Shown in pieces: positions 35,963 to 48,672 of a stretch of 64,000 nt of DNA. A program made the translations under genes and the position numbers. The DNA comes from Nicotiana tabacum (taxonomy: Eukaryota > Streptophyta > Magnoliopsida > Solanales > Solanaceae). The notes below the pieces were generated by a model that worked only from the letters and a program-made list of their open reading frames with translations, searched no databases and was not told the origin of the DNA. Where the stretch lies: NCBI RefSeq assembly GCF_000715075.1, contig NC_134096.1, positions 121,650,643 to 121,714,642 of the forward strand, in the 5' to 3' direction. Each line of letters starts with the position of its first letter. The first letter of the stretch is position 1.

Positions 35963-36665
35963 TGTAACGACTCAGCCGTTCGTTTTGAGTATTACAGCCC
36001 AATTTCCCTATTTATTGCTCAAATTATGTCTTACAGTTGATTTATGACTTATCGGGTTAGTTGGTTCGGGTCCGGAAGGATTTCAGATTGAAATGAGACA
36101 CTTAGTCTCATAATTAAAAACTTAAGTTGGAAAAAGTTGACTGGATATTCACTTATGTGTAAACGGCCTCGGAATTAAATTCTGATGATTCTATTAGCTC
36201 CGTATGGTTATTTTGGACTTGGGAGCGTGTCCGAAAAATTATTTGGAGGTTCGTAGTAGAATTAGGCTTAAAATACCGAAAGTTGAATTTTTGGGAAGTT
36301 TAACCGGGGGGTTGACTTTTTTACATCGGGGTCGAAATTCGATTCTGAAAATTTTAATAGGTCCGTTATATCAATTATGACTTGTGGGCATAATTTTAAG
36401 TCATTCCAGTTGATTCGATGTGTTTCGGCACAAGATATAGAATTTGAAAGTTTAAAGTTCATAGATTTTGATTTGAGGTGCGATTCGTCGTTTTGATGTT
36501 GTTTGAGGTGATTTGAGGATTCGACTAAGTTTGTATGATATTTTAGGACTTTTTGGTATATTTGGTTGAGGTCCTGAGATGCTCGGGCGTGTTTCGGATA
36601 GTATTCGAATTAGTTTCTTTCATTTTTGCACTGATGGTAGCTGCTGATTTCTGGTGTTTCAAACC

Positions 36666-37070
36666 TTGTTCGCGATCGCGATGATTGGGATGCGATCGCC
36701 TAAGCTTATTTGGGGAAGGGGTATTTTTGTTCTATGCGGTCGCAGAGAAAGGAACGTGATCGCGTAAGTGTATTAAGCCGTGCTTCGCGAACGCGTGGAT
36801 GAGGCCGCGTTCGCGTAGAAGGATTTGAGCAGTTGATGAAGGGAGGCAATTGCTCTACGCGATTGCATAGGGCTGAACGCGTTCGCGTAGGTTTGCGAGG
36901 CAGCGATACGCGATCGCATGAGTGATTCTGCATTCGCGTAGGGTAAAATGTGTAGGCAGTCTGCTTTGTGCTTGGCGATCGCGAGGCCATTTCCGCGATC
37001 GCAATTAAGAAAATCTGGACAGTGGAAAACTGTTCTTCACCATCGCGTGGGAATGTTCGCGATTGCGTAG
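36666..37070. repeat. CpG-rich motif cassette, CGCGATCGCG type (element B 3' LTR)
   Basis: Same array as at 31549-31945. Several motifs differ by single C/T or G/A changes (for example GCGATTGC for GCGATCGC). Confidence 0.9.
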
Positions 37071-38103
37071 AGCAAATGACTGGGCAGAGAGTTTAAGTTC
37101 TGAAAATGGGACTTCATCCCATTTTTTATTTTTGACGGATTGGAGCTCGGGAAGAGGCGATTTTTGGGAGATTTTCAGAGAAAACAACGGGGTAAGTGTT
37201 CTTAACTCAATATTGGTTAAATTACCATAATCCATGGTTGTTTTTAACATTTAATTGGTGAATTAAGTTAAAAATTGTGAAAACTCTCTTGTTTTAATTT
37301 TGAGATTTGAGGGTCGAGTTGATGTCGGATTTGAGTAAAATTTGTATGATTGGATTCGTTGTTGAATGGGCGTTCATATTTTATAATTTTTGTTGGGTTC
37401 CGAGATGTGGGCCCCACGGGTGATATTTGGGGCATAATTTCGGATATTTGGAAAAATTTTAATATTTTGATATGGAATTAATTCCTATAATTTTTGTGGG
37501 CTGAATCAAATTAATTATGACTAGATTCTAACCGTTTGGAAGTGATACACGCAGAATGGAATTTTTGGAGCATTGCTTAGCTTGCTCGACATTGGATTTG
37601 GCTTGTTCGAGGTAAATAACTCTTCTAATCTTGGAGCTGAGGGTATGAACCCTGAATATATGTATTATGTGAATTGTTGGGAGGTGACGCATATGCTAGG
37701 TGACGGGCGTGTGAGCGTGCACTATGAAAATTGTGACATAATTATTTTCGTGGAGTTTTATAGTAAACAAATCTTGGCATTTTCCTTGTATTGTCATATG
37801 TTAAAGGAATTTGAGCTGAGAATCATATTAAAAATCATGTTGAGGCTATGTGCCAGTATTATTGGGACCCACAGAGGTCAAATTGCTATGAATTATTTGT
37901 TTTAAATTGAAAATTAATACTTAGTCATATTTATTTCATTGCATATTATATCTTAGTCTCTTTTGTTATTTATTGATACATCATATCATATCATCATTTT
38001 CGGGCTATTTTCATGACATTGTGAGCCCGAGAGACTAGAGAGATTGATCACTGAGTGAGGCCGAGGGCCTGATTGTGAGGATAATTATGGGATCGGGCTG
38101 CAT

Positions 38104-38280
38104 ACCGTAGCAGGCCAGAATTGCTTATTATAGCACTTGAGTTGGCCGTGTGGATCCAGATATTATTATAGCATGTGAGTTGTCTGTGCATCACGTGATT
38201 TGTCCGTGCGGATCCAGATATTATATAGCACGTGAGTTTTCCATGCAGCACGTGAGTTGTCCGTGCAGATTATAGCGCTT
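38104..38280. repeat. G-box-rich repeats in the element B LTR
   Basis: Repeated units of the form GCACGTGAGTTGTCCGTGC with CACGTG at 38192, 38229 and 38249. The homologous stretch of solo LTR C has four CACGTG copies (47396-47491). Confidence 0.75.
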
Positions 38281-39282
38281 GGGCTGAAAGAGCCCCTCCG
38301 GAGTTTGTACACACCCCCCAGTGAGCACAGGTACCTACTGAGTGCGAGTGTCGAGTGATTGAGAGGACTGAGTGACTGTAAGGACTGAGTGACCGTGAGG
38401 ACTGAGTGAAATGATACTCTGAGAGTATGCATATGATTTTATCACTAAGTTGCATCGCATTGACATGCACACTTGACATAGAAGCATAGAGATGTATTTT
38501 CCTCATGCTGTACAGTATCACATAATTCATAATTTCTCACACATGTTGATAGATGGGCATAGTGATGCATTTGTTTTACACGGGTTATCTGGGAAGAAAA
38601 TGAAATATCTCATTTATTATTGAAAGGATTTTTGGAAAAAATATTGTTTTCAAACGTATTCATATTTTTGGCAACTTCGGTAAACGATTTGGGTTTGTAC
38701 TGATATACTTGAAAGGAAGAACTATTTTTCTGAAATCATGATTTAGCTGAGCATTTTATCTTTGAGTTACTTCTTGTATTATTTGCTTTACGTGATTATG
38801 GACTGTTGTGGACTATTGGTTTTGGACCCGAGCTTAGTACAAGCCAGTCACTGCTTTCAACCTAAGGTTAGGTTTGTTACTTACTTAGTACATGTGGTCA
38901 GTTATACTAATATTATACTTCTGTACCTTGCGTGCAGATGTTGGCTGCTGATGTTGCTGTGTTCGATTGGGAACTGGATCTGAAAATATACCTGCGTTTC
39001 GGTTGTAGCTACCTCTTGTTCATGGTAGCCTTAGATTTATAACAATCTGTTCATGTACATTTCGAACAGATGATGTATTATTTCATAGCAATTTTATAAA
39101 TTCTATTCTTAGAAGCTCATGATTTGTACTACCAGTTCTTGGGGAATGTATAAGATTAAGATAATTCTTAACTTAAATTACTTTATTAATTGTTATTGGA
39201 ATTGGTTAGTGATTAAGTGGCTTACCTAGCAGGTGGGTTAGGTGCCATCACGACTAGTCGGATTTTGGGCCGTGACATGGAC

Positions 39283-39857
39283 AGAGTGACCTAAACTCGG
39301 CTTTGTGACAACTCAGTCATCAGGTTTAAGATTAGATTGTCCTCCAAAACAGTTGCAAAAAAAGAAAAGAAATTGTGGTCGTGGTGATGGAATCAAAGAA
39401 GAGAAAAAGTGAATGGTGCAGTAATTAAAAGAGAAAAATGGTGTTGGATTGGAGCACCAAAATACCAAATATTACACCAACATAGGATTTGTGTAATATT
39501 TAGTGTTAGGTTGGAGACAGTCTTAGCTATTTTCTTACCAAAAGAATTTGAAGAATTTAATATTTGGTAAATTTCTCCAAACCCCTAAAATAATCTCATT
39601 ATCCAAAATTAGAGTTTTTACCCCATCCCTTCTTTTTGCTCTTCTTTTACCCAAGGCAGCTCCAGGTAGTTTTTAGTCTAATTTTCATGTGATTTTTACG
39701 GCTGGTATAGATTTTTCGATTATGTTTCAGTGTGTGGTGATGTTTTTATATGTTTTTGTCATTGGAATGCCATTTATTTAGAATTTAAAATTACCGGCCT
39801 TCATTTAATTTGGGTGTTGAAAGCTGTGAAATTATGTTCTTTATTGACTTGAATTGA
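39283..39857. other. Non-coding flank of element B
   Basis: Continues the sequence interrupted at 30842. Purine-rich near 39355-39430. No ORF is recognised. Confidence 0.4.
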
Positions 39858-40094
39858 CAAGAGTGGGTTGCTCTAGTAGTAAGCACCCTCCACTTCCAAA
39901 CAAGAGGTTGTGAGTTCGAGTCACCCCAAGAGCAAGGTGGGGAGTTCTTGGAGGGAGGGAGCCGAGGGTCTATTAGAAACAGCCTCTCTACCCTAGGGTA
40001 GGGGTAAGATCTGCATACACACTACCCTCCCCAGACCCCACTAATAGAATTATACTGGGTTGTTATTGTTGTTTGTTGTATTGACTTGAATTGA
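39843..40094 (+). mobile_element. TS-like SINE with 15-bp TSD
   Basis: The body 39858-40079 starts CAAGAGTGGGTTGCTC, contains a B-box-like GAGTTCGAGTC (39912-39922), and ends in a TTG-rich tail (GGTTGTTATTGTTG), which is typical of the tobacco TS SINE group. ATTGACTTGAATTGA flanks it at 39843-39857 and 40080-40094. Confidence 0.85.
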
Positions 40095-41475
40095 ATATTT
40101 GGGGATTGGGAGGAAATTCTCTCAAATGAGCTTACCGATCAGAACCTTGAACCAGAATCGACGAACTCGAATGGAGATAGAAGCCAGCTATTGGGTTTGT
40201 ATTTTCAGTTGGTTTACATGTGATTTGAGATCGTATTTTAGAGGAAGAAGACAAGAGCAGCTGCTGCATTTTTGGTCGCATAAGGCAGCTGTGTTTTTAT
40301 TGCCTTTTTTTTGTTGGACTGTTTTAAAGCTGGGTTGGTGGTCTATTTAAGGGTGAAGTAGGTTGGTTTTAGACTGAATTTTCAGCTGTTTTTGGACAGT
40401 TTTCATAGTGTTTCTGGGCTGGAGATGAAGGTGGTTTTTGGTTGCGTTTTCAGCCGTTTTTTAGAGTGATTTTGGTGATGTTTTCGACTGCTTTCAGCTG
40501 GATTTCGTGGCTGTTTTTGGGGCAAGTTTGGCAGTGATTTATTTCTGGATCTTGGTTGTTGATGGGTGACATTTTTGGGGTGATTTTGGGTGATTGAAGG
40601 GCTGTTTTAATGGGAAAAATGGCTCAATTTGCTGTATTTTTAGAAGAAGTAATTAGTGTTATTCCTTTGTCTTTAGCTACTGTATATAGATGTTAAGAGA
40701 AGAAAGAAAGGAAAATGACCTTTATGTGGTGGTTTCTATGGCTACCATGAGACGATATTGGGATTGACTCCTCGGGAAGAAGAAGGGCGAGTGCCTTTTT
40801 TGGCTCTTCTTTTAAGCTCTCAGATCCCTCCCCCTTTTTAAGTCAAGCTGCTGTGCAGCTGTTCCTTCTCCTTTACTTTTCCTATTTTCACATGAAGGAA
40901 CCACACACTAGCCAACAATTATCACATACATAATAATCAGAATAGGAAACATTTATAAAAGCATCATCTTAAATGTTTTTTTGGAGAAGTGCTTAGGATT
41001 GAGTATGAAGAAATTGGTCCCTTTCTCATTGATGAATTTAATGCATGTTTCTTGTAGAAAAATGAATAATTTTTTGTTTCAAATTTTTTTGATAAGTCTA
41101 TGACAGATGCAATTCAATTTCAAGCATATGCAGGGGCTAAAGTCAAAATTTAATATGAGGCCTCTATTTGTTCTTTGCTTTTTTGCCTCTGTTATGCATG
41201 ACACAATTTACTCTCTTTGTCATTGTAGCTCTTGCGATCCGTTGTGGTTGTTTTCTACTTCTGTTATGCAATAGCACTTGAACCAGAAGGAAAATTTTCT
41301 AATCTCTCATCATTTATTTATAGGTATTGTACGTTTTTACGTGAATTCTTCTAAAAAATGCAAGCATACATACATACTACATGCAACTTTTAGGTTATTC
41401 TAGATGCGGATTTTTATACATTCAGTAATATAAATATGTACGTGACATTTCCCATTCAGGAAGTAAACGAGTGAA
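40095..41475. other. Non-coding stretch upstream of the Helitron genes
   Basis: T/G-rich. 40380-40620 has loosely repeated GCTGTTTTTGG/TTTTCAGCTG units. No convincing ORF. It may include the Helitron 5' part, but the 5' terminus cannot be fixed. Confidence 0.35.
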
Positions 41476-44400
41476 ATGTCGAGTAAAAATCATAAAATTG
41501 AAAACTCCGAAAAAATACATGCTGACAAGAAGACTAGGCGACGCGAATTATACAGAATGATACAGGACGATAAAAAGGAGGCTCTCCTAGCACGAGCACA
41601 AGCAAATAAAGCTAAAACAAGCGGTCGGCAGCGTCCTGCCTGCTCGCTAATTAAGAGCTCCGCTAACGTATCATCCTCTATGAATGCTAATATTTCAAGC
41701 GAGCAATATCTTCTTTTTGTGGGACATTCAATATATGAAACATGTTAGAGAGCTAGACTGTCATTTCTTGATGGTATATGCAATTATAAATACATATATG
41801 CATTTATAACTATCAAAATTAAATACTTACACTTGTTATTGTTGTATGCTAGGATCTACATCTAACACAAATCATAATTGCGTTGCAATTATAAATACAT
41901 ATATGCATTTATAACTATCAAAATTAAATACTTACACTTGTTATTGTTGTATGCTAGGATCTACATCTAACACAAATCATGAATAATATACTGAAGAGTC
42001 AATAACAATCCAAACATCAACTGATTATATTATGTTAAAGACTGTTCCCAAATGCAAATTTTGCGGAGCCAAAAAATTTGAATACGAACCACCCGCATTC
42101 TGTTGTCGCAAAGGCACTATTAAGCTAATTTCACATCAAGTACCACAAGAGTTAAGAAATCTGTATCTAAAAAATACTGAAGAATCAAAGTATTTTCGAA
42201 CCTACATAAGAATATACAATAATATATTTGCATTCACATCCCTGGGAGTAAGCTATGACAAAGAACTGGCAAAACAAATAAAGGTATTTATACATTTCGA
42301 GTTCAGGGACAAATATATCATTTCATAAATGACTTGATACCAAGTAATGAAAAGGGAAAAAATCTACAATTATATTTCTATGATAATGAAAATGAAGTGA
42401 GCAATCGAATGGCATGTTCCAATAAATTGAACGAGTGTACTGTGAAAAATTTAATGGAAATATTAAAAACCAATCCATACTCTACGTTTTTGAAATCCTT
42501 AATAAATATCCCACAATTATCAGATTTCTACATTGCGCTTAAGTGTGATGCTGGTCTAGATCAACGAATATACAATCTACAAACTACGTCAGAAGTGGCA
42601 GGGATATGGGTAGAACAAGATACCAATAATTGTATCCCTACACCACATATCCAAATATATACAAAAAGTGATAAAAACCAGCTGGTAAACTATTATTACG
42701 GATGTTATGATGCAATGCAATATCCATTACTATTCCCTTACGGTCAAAATGGTTGGCATTGTGGTATTCAAAAACTTAAGCCTTCAGCTATCCCTTCTAG
42801 AACACATCCGTATTGTCAATACGAACAGTTACCATGTGTAACTAATATGACTTCAATTGATGAATTTCTTGACATGGAAGCTGAAGTAATGCAAAAGGGC
42901 AAAAGAAAAAGAGAAACCGTTTCTTGTTGTGAATACTATTGTTATCAGCTCCAAATTAGAGATGATGAAAATATAATCTTACATCCAGGAAGATTATTAC
43001 AACAATATGTTGTAGACGAATGGATAAAAGGTGAAACTCAAAGATTGGATTTCGCTTTTTTCAATCAAGATTTATTCAGGATGGACGTGTTAGCGGGACT
43101 TTTAGATCTTTTATGCCTTGGTGAGAGAGAAGGCTCACAGGTAGGTAAAAATAAAATACTACCACTTAGCTTCAGAGGAGGACCAAGAGATATGCACCGC
43201 TGATATATGGATGCTATTGTATTAGTGCAACGTTTTGGAATACCTGATATATTTCTAACTATGACATACAACCCTTTTTGGCCCGAAATTCAAGAAAACT
43301 TGTTGTCGACAGATGAGGCCCAAAATAGATCCGATTTAGTTAGCCGAATATTTTGAGCAAAACTAGAAGATCTTAATAAGGATATACTAAAAAGACAAAT
43401 ATTTGGTAAAGTTGAAACATTTATGTACACGGTAGAATTCCAAAAACGGGGAATTCCGCATGCTCATTTTCTTATTATACTCGATGAAAAATACAAACTA
43501 CTGACTCTTGAGGCATATGATAAATTTGTTTGTGCTGAATTACCTGATCCTAAAAGAAACTCTGATTTATTTAAGCTCGTTACACAACACATGCTACATG
43601 GTCCTTGTGGTCAGTTAAATCCAACAAGTCCCCGTATGAAGAAAAAAAAATGGTCATTGTAAATTCAAGTTTCCAAAAGAGTTTGTTGAACAGACAACTA
43701 AAGGAAAACATTCATACCCTATCTATAGAAGACGAAATACAGGAAAATATGTGGAAATTAGAGGATAACTTTTTGATAATTCATGGGTTATTTCCTATAA
43801 TCCATTCTTACTTAGTAAATTTAATTGCCACATAAATGTGGAGATTTGCTCTGATATTAAAGTTGTTAAGTACATTTACAAATATATTTGTAAAGGACAT
43901 GATAAAATTACATTTCATATACATCCTAATGATACGAATATAGAAGTAGATGAAATTAAGGAATACCAATCAGCTAGGTGGGTGATACCACCTGAGGCTA
44001 CGTGGCGCATATTTGCTTTTCCTATTAGTAAAATGATTCCAAATGTATACCATCTTCAACTCCATCTTGATGGACAACAAATTGTTTCCTTCAAAAATAC
44101 AGACAATATTAGTAGAATTGTAAATAATCCTATAATTAAAAAAACAATGTTAACTGAATTGTTTACAATGAATAGCAAAAACAAAAATGCTATGAATTTG
44201 AATTTATTATACCGGAAATTTTCAGAATATTTTGTATGGTCCGCAACATACAAAATATGGTCACGTCACCAACAAGAATATGCTATTGGTAGAGTTGTAA
44301 TATGTCATCCAACCGAATGAGAAAGATACTATCTTAGATTGCTCTTAATGAACGTAAGAGGGCCAAAATCGTATAAAGATTTGCGAATTGTAAACGGAAT

Positions 44401-46218
44401 AACTTGTGACACGTTTAGAGAAGCTACAGAAAAAAGAGGATTATTACTTTGCGATAATAATTTAATAGAATGCATGTAAGAAGCAGTAAGTTACCAAATA
44501 CCACACTGTTTAAGACACTTATTTGTTGTACTATTAGCTTATTGTAATCCCGCTAATCCAAGAGAGTTGTGGGAAAAATTTGAAATTCAGATGTCTGAAG
44601 ATTTCAAAAAATTTCCGAACATGCATACAAGAGAAATCCGTTACAAAGTGATAAACCATATTAATGATATTCTTCATTCAATGGGTCATGATATCAACGA
44701 ATTTGAACTAACTCAGGGCAAAATTCAACCATCTGCAATAGCCAAAGAAACTAAAGATGTACATTTTAAAAGGAATATTATCGTTAATAAACAAGATCTA
44801 CTATTATCATATAAACTAAATATTGAAAAAAGAAGAGCTTACAATATAATCCTTGGTAGAATATTCTCATATAAACCCAGAGCATTCTTCATTGATGGTC
44901 CGGGCGAAACTGAAAAAAGCTTTTTATATCGTGCCTTATTAGGTATAGTGAGACATAGAGGATTTATAGAATTAGCGACTGCGAGTTCATGTGTTGCTGC
45001 TTCACTTCTTCCTGGAGACCGAACTGCTCATTCCCGATTTAAAATACCTATTGATGTTGATGGAAATTTTAGTTGCAATATTAGTAAACAAAGTTCTCTG
45101 ACATCATTGATTCGAGATACAAAACTAATAGTATGGGATGCAATTTCAATGGTGAAAAAGGAAATGATTGTAGCACTAGATTTGCTCCTTAGAGATTTAA
45201 TGGAAAGAACTATGATGTTCGGTGGAAAGGTTGTTGTATTCAGTGGCGATTTTAGACAAACTCTTCCCGTTGTTCGTGGTGGACAAAGGGAAGATTTTAT
45301 TCGTGAAAGCTTTTTATGTTCTGAAATTTGGCATTAACTTGAAAAATTATAATTGTCCGAAAATATGCGTGCGAAAAAAGACCCAGCTTTTTTGTGAATG
45401 TTTAATGAGAATTAGTAATGAAAAAGAAAGAAAAAATGATAAGAGCAAAATAGAAATTCCCCGTCGTCTGATCATACCTTTCACCACTGAAAAAGATTCC
45501 TTGAATCATCTATTTAAAGTTACTTATCCTAATTTATATTTAACTCATTCAAATATTTTCTTTATTACTTCTTGTGCAATTCTAACTAGATAGAATGACT
45601 TCGTTGATGAAATAAATGACATGCTAATTGCTCAATTCCCAATTGATGAAAAAGTCTATTTAGCTACTGATGAAACAATTGATCCAAAAGATCAAAGTGA
45701 ATATGAAGATTTTTTACACACTTTAAATCCTCCTGGTTTACCTCCTTATAAATTGTATTTAAAGAAAAATTGTCCAATTATATTATTAAGAAATTTGAAT
45801 CCCTGCGAAGGTTTATGCAATGGGACACGATTAATATGTAATGATTTCAAATCTCATGTTATTAGGGCTACAATATCTAGTGGTTAAAAATACACATGTA
45901 TTCATTCCGCGAATACGACTATTAACATCAGAAGATGAAAAACTACCCCTTCAAATTAAAAGAACACAGTTTCCAATACGGTTATATTTCGTCATGACTA
46001 TAAATAAAGCTCAGGGCCAAACATTAGATTTTGTTGGCATTTATTTGCGAGAACCTGAATTTTTTCATGGTCAACTGTACGTTGCTTTATCAAGAGCTAA
46101 AGACTCTGACTGTGTCAAGGAATTAATTGGACCAGCTATAACTAACGATAATGATGATCACTCCACATATAATGTAGGTTATGATGAAATTATCAAAAAA
46201 GCTCTTTCTTTAACTTAG
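41476..46218 (+). pseudogene. Helitron Rep-helicase (RepHel), broken into several frames
   Basis: Order: basic N-terminal part (41476-41745), an intron-like gap, a zinc-finger-like CKFCGAKKFEYEPPAFCC (about 42050), the Helitron_like_N region (42334-43203; NYYYGCYDAMQYPLLFPYG), then the Rep with RGIPHAHFLIIL (HUH motif, 43459-43467) and VKYIYKYICKGHD (tyrosine motif, about 43863-43900), and a PIF1-type helicase (44567-46218; KAQGQTLDFVGIYL and YVALSRAKD near 46010-46100). Stops and frameshifts occur near 42300, 43204, 43355, 44318, 45337, 45590 and 45885. Walker A reads GPGETEKS instead of the usual GPGGTGKT, and Walker B is WDAISM rather than WDEA. The HUH site looks intact but the helicase would be dead. 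Confidence 0.88.
41780..41980 (+). repeat. Tandem duplication, period 105 bp, at the first Helitron intron 3' splice site
   Basis: 41780-41875 and 41885-41980 are the same 96 bp. Each copy contains a likely acceptor (TTGTTGTATGCTAG before GATCTACATC). No difference is visible between copies, so it is recent. Confidence 0.9.
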
Positions 46219-47379
46219 ACCATCATTCTTAACAGTAAGTTTGACGTACACCTTGTTCATTCTTTGTATTCTTCCATTTTGTATTATAGTCATTCTGGCA
46301 ATGTTACATATGTTCATTATGATATTATGATGTGTTATACCTGCAGATTTCATCTAGATGGCAGAAAGGTTCAACATCAATGTGATTACTCTAGAAACAG
46401 AAGAATGGACCTGTAAGGTTCAAGTAGTTGATAAAGGCAGATCTAGAGACAACTGAGAGAAAACGAAAAAATATCAACTGATGATTTTGCAAGATGAAGA
46501 GGTGATCTTTAGAGGATTCATAACTCTGACAATAGTAATTAAATTAATATTATCCTAATTGTGTCTTATTTTGTTATAGGAAAATCAAGTCGAATGCATT
46601 ATATTCATGTCACGACCTAAAATCTCACCCGTCGTGATTGCACCTATCATAATACTAGGCAAGCCGACAATCTTAATAAATTACCATATCTTTTATGTTT
46701 AAAAATAAAATAATTAAATTTAGCGGAAGAAAATTCATAAATACATATATAAGCACTCCCAAAACCCAGTGTCACTGAGTACATGAGCATCTAATATGAA
46801 TACAAGTCTGGAAATACGGTCCATAATAGTTTGAGACTAAATGCAGTAAATAAGAAGGTAGGGAAGGAGAGTCAAGGTCTGCGAAATATGACAGCTTCCT
46901 CTGAATCTCCGAAAAGTCAACCGTGCGAAAGAATCAACACCCGCTATATCCGGGAATACCTGGATATACACACGAAATGCAAGGTATAGTATGAGTACAA
47001 CCAACTCAGCAAGTAACAATAATAAATAAGGAACTGAAGATAGTGACGAGCTACACAGTTATAGTTCACTTTCAGTAATTCCAGCAAGGAATAGACATGC
47101 TTCCAAATCTAGCAGTTTAAGTCAAACCAATTTTATACAGTTCAAGTTTATGTAATCCGGATATAAAAATCTTTCAGAGAATTTCACAACAATGACAGAT
47201 AGCAACTAAGTGCAACAACAAATGAAAAGCAAGTACAGCCTCTCAGGTCAACATTCACTTAACTCGTCACAACAGCTCAACCACTCGGCTCTCAGCCCTC
47301 AGCGCTCACACTCAATGGGTACCCGCGCTCACTGGGGGTGTACAGACTCCGGAGTGGCTCCTATAACCCAAGCTCTATA

Positions 47380-47505
47380 ATCCGCACGGACAACTCACGT
47401 GCTGAACGAATAACTCACATGCTATAATATCCCGCACGGATAACTCACGTGCTACACGGACAACTCACGTGCTGCACGGACAACTCACGTGCTATAATAT
47501 CCACA
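47380..47505. repeat. G-box-containing repeats in solo LTR C
   Basis: Four CACGTG sites (47396, 47456, 47466, 47486) in units of about 20 bp with CACGGACAACTCACGTGCT. Homologous to 38104-38280 inverted. Confidence 0.8.
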
Positions 47506-48469
47506 CCTAACCGACAGGCCCTCGGCCTTACTCAGTCATTAACCTCTCTAGTCTCTCGGTCTCTCGAAAATCATAAAGATCAGCCCAAACAAAGACAACA
47601 TAGTATATCACTAAAAAATCAAGAAAGACTGAGATATGATACGCAACAAAAATCATGACTGAGTACAAGGCATCAATTAGCAAATAATTCAATAAGTACG
47701 CGACCTCTGTGGTTCCCAACAGTACTATCACATAGCCTAAGCATGATTTAAAGTTAAATTACTTTAACACATAGAGAGAGCATATAGCAACAAGTTATTC
47801 ACCTTTACAATTTTACGGGACGGACCAAATTACAATCCCCTCGTTGTACGCCCGCACGCCCGTCACCTAGTATGTGCGTTACCTCCAAAATAATCACATG
47901 ACACAAAATCCGAGGTTTCATACCCTCAGGACCAGATTTAAAACTGTTACTTAACTCAAACCGTGAAATTCTTATTCTGCTAAGACTTTGCCTCGTGAAT
48001 TGGCCTCAAAATGCCTCGAATCTATCAACAAATAATTCGATTCAGTCAATAAATTTTATTGGAATTAATTCCATAAGAAAATGCTAATTTTCCATAAAAA
48101 TTTAAATTTTAGTTCAAAAATCACCCGTGAGGCCCACATTTCGGAATCCAGTGAAACTCACAAAATCCGACAACTCATTCAATTACAAGTCCAACCATGC
48201 CAGTTTCACTCAAATCCGACTCCGAATCGACACCGAAATCTCAAAAATTCTTTTCTATGAGATTTCGAATTTTTTTTTAAATTTCAATCTCAAAACACTA
48301 ATTAAATGGTGAAAACAAATAATGGATTCGGGTAATCTAACCATAATTGAGTTAAGAACACTTACCCTGATATTTTCTCTTAAAATATCCTAAAAATCGC
48401 CTCTCCCCAAGCTCCAATTTAACAAAAAATAGAAAATGGGACGAAATCCCCTGCTTTATAACTTATAGT

Positions 48470-48672
48470 TCTGTCCAAGCCCTCGGCCTTCGGTCTTCGG
48501 TCCTCGGCCTTCGGTCCTCGGTTTTCGGCCCTCGGCCTTCGGTTTTCTGCCTTCGGTTTTCGTTCTTCGGCGTTCGGTTTTTCTGCCTTCGATCTTCGGC
48601 CTTAGGCCTTTGGTCTTCGGTCCTCGATTTTTCATGACCTCTATTTTTTCATGACCTCGGTTTTTCATGGCC
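48470..48672. repeat. CTTCGG-type motif cassette in solo LTR C
   Basis: A run of CCTTCGGT/CCTCGGTT/TTCGG units (about 25) followed by TTTTTCATGACCTC units. It lies where A, B and D have CpG palindrome arrays. It is closer to a simple tandem repeat than the others. Confidence 0.85.

Larger units (their letters stand above)
30843..39277 (+). mobile_element. Element B: non-coding LARD-type LTR retrotransposon related to A, C and D
   Basis: Bounded by TGGAC at 30838-30842 and 39278-39282. LTRs are 30843-32331 (1489 bp) and 35963-39277 (3315 bp). The PBS and polypurine tract are in place, yet the 3.6-kb internal region has no gag or pol. LTR sequence is homologous to A, C and D (for example TCGACTAAGTTTGTATGAT and GGGTCGTGACA). 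Movement would need proteins from a coding relative. Confidence 0.85.
35963..39277 (+). repeat. 3' LTR of element B
   Basis: Full-length version of the LTR. Contains the motif cassette (36666-37070), a candidate splice donor (37192) and acceptor (ending 38937), G-box-containing repeats (38185-38265), a GGACTGAGTGA repeat (38367-38410), and ends GGGCCGTGACA. Confidence 0.9.

Noticed and set aside
40099..40350. 83-codon frame upstream of the Helitron
   Set aside because: No recognisable motif, no upstream signals, T/G-rich low-complexity region.
48456..48668. 70-codon frame with repeated lysine/arginine units (GRKPKAEGRKPRTEG-like)
   Set aside because: It is the translation of the CTTCGG repeat on the opposite strand and has no independent support.
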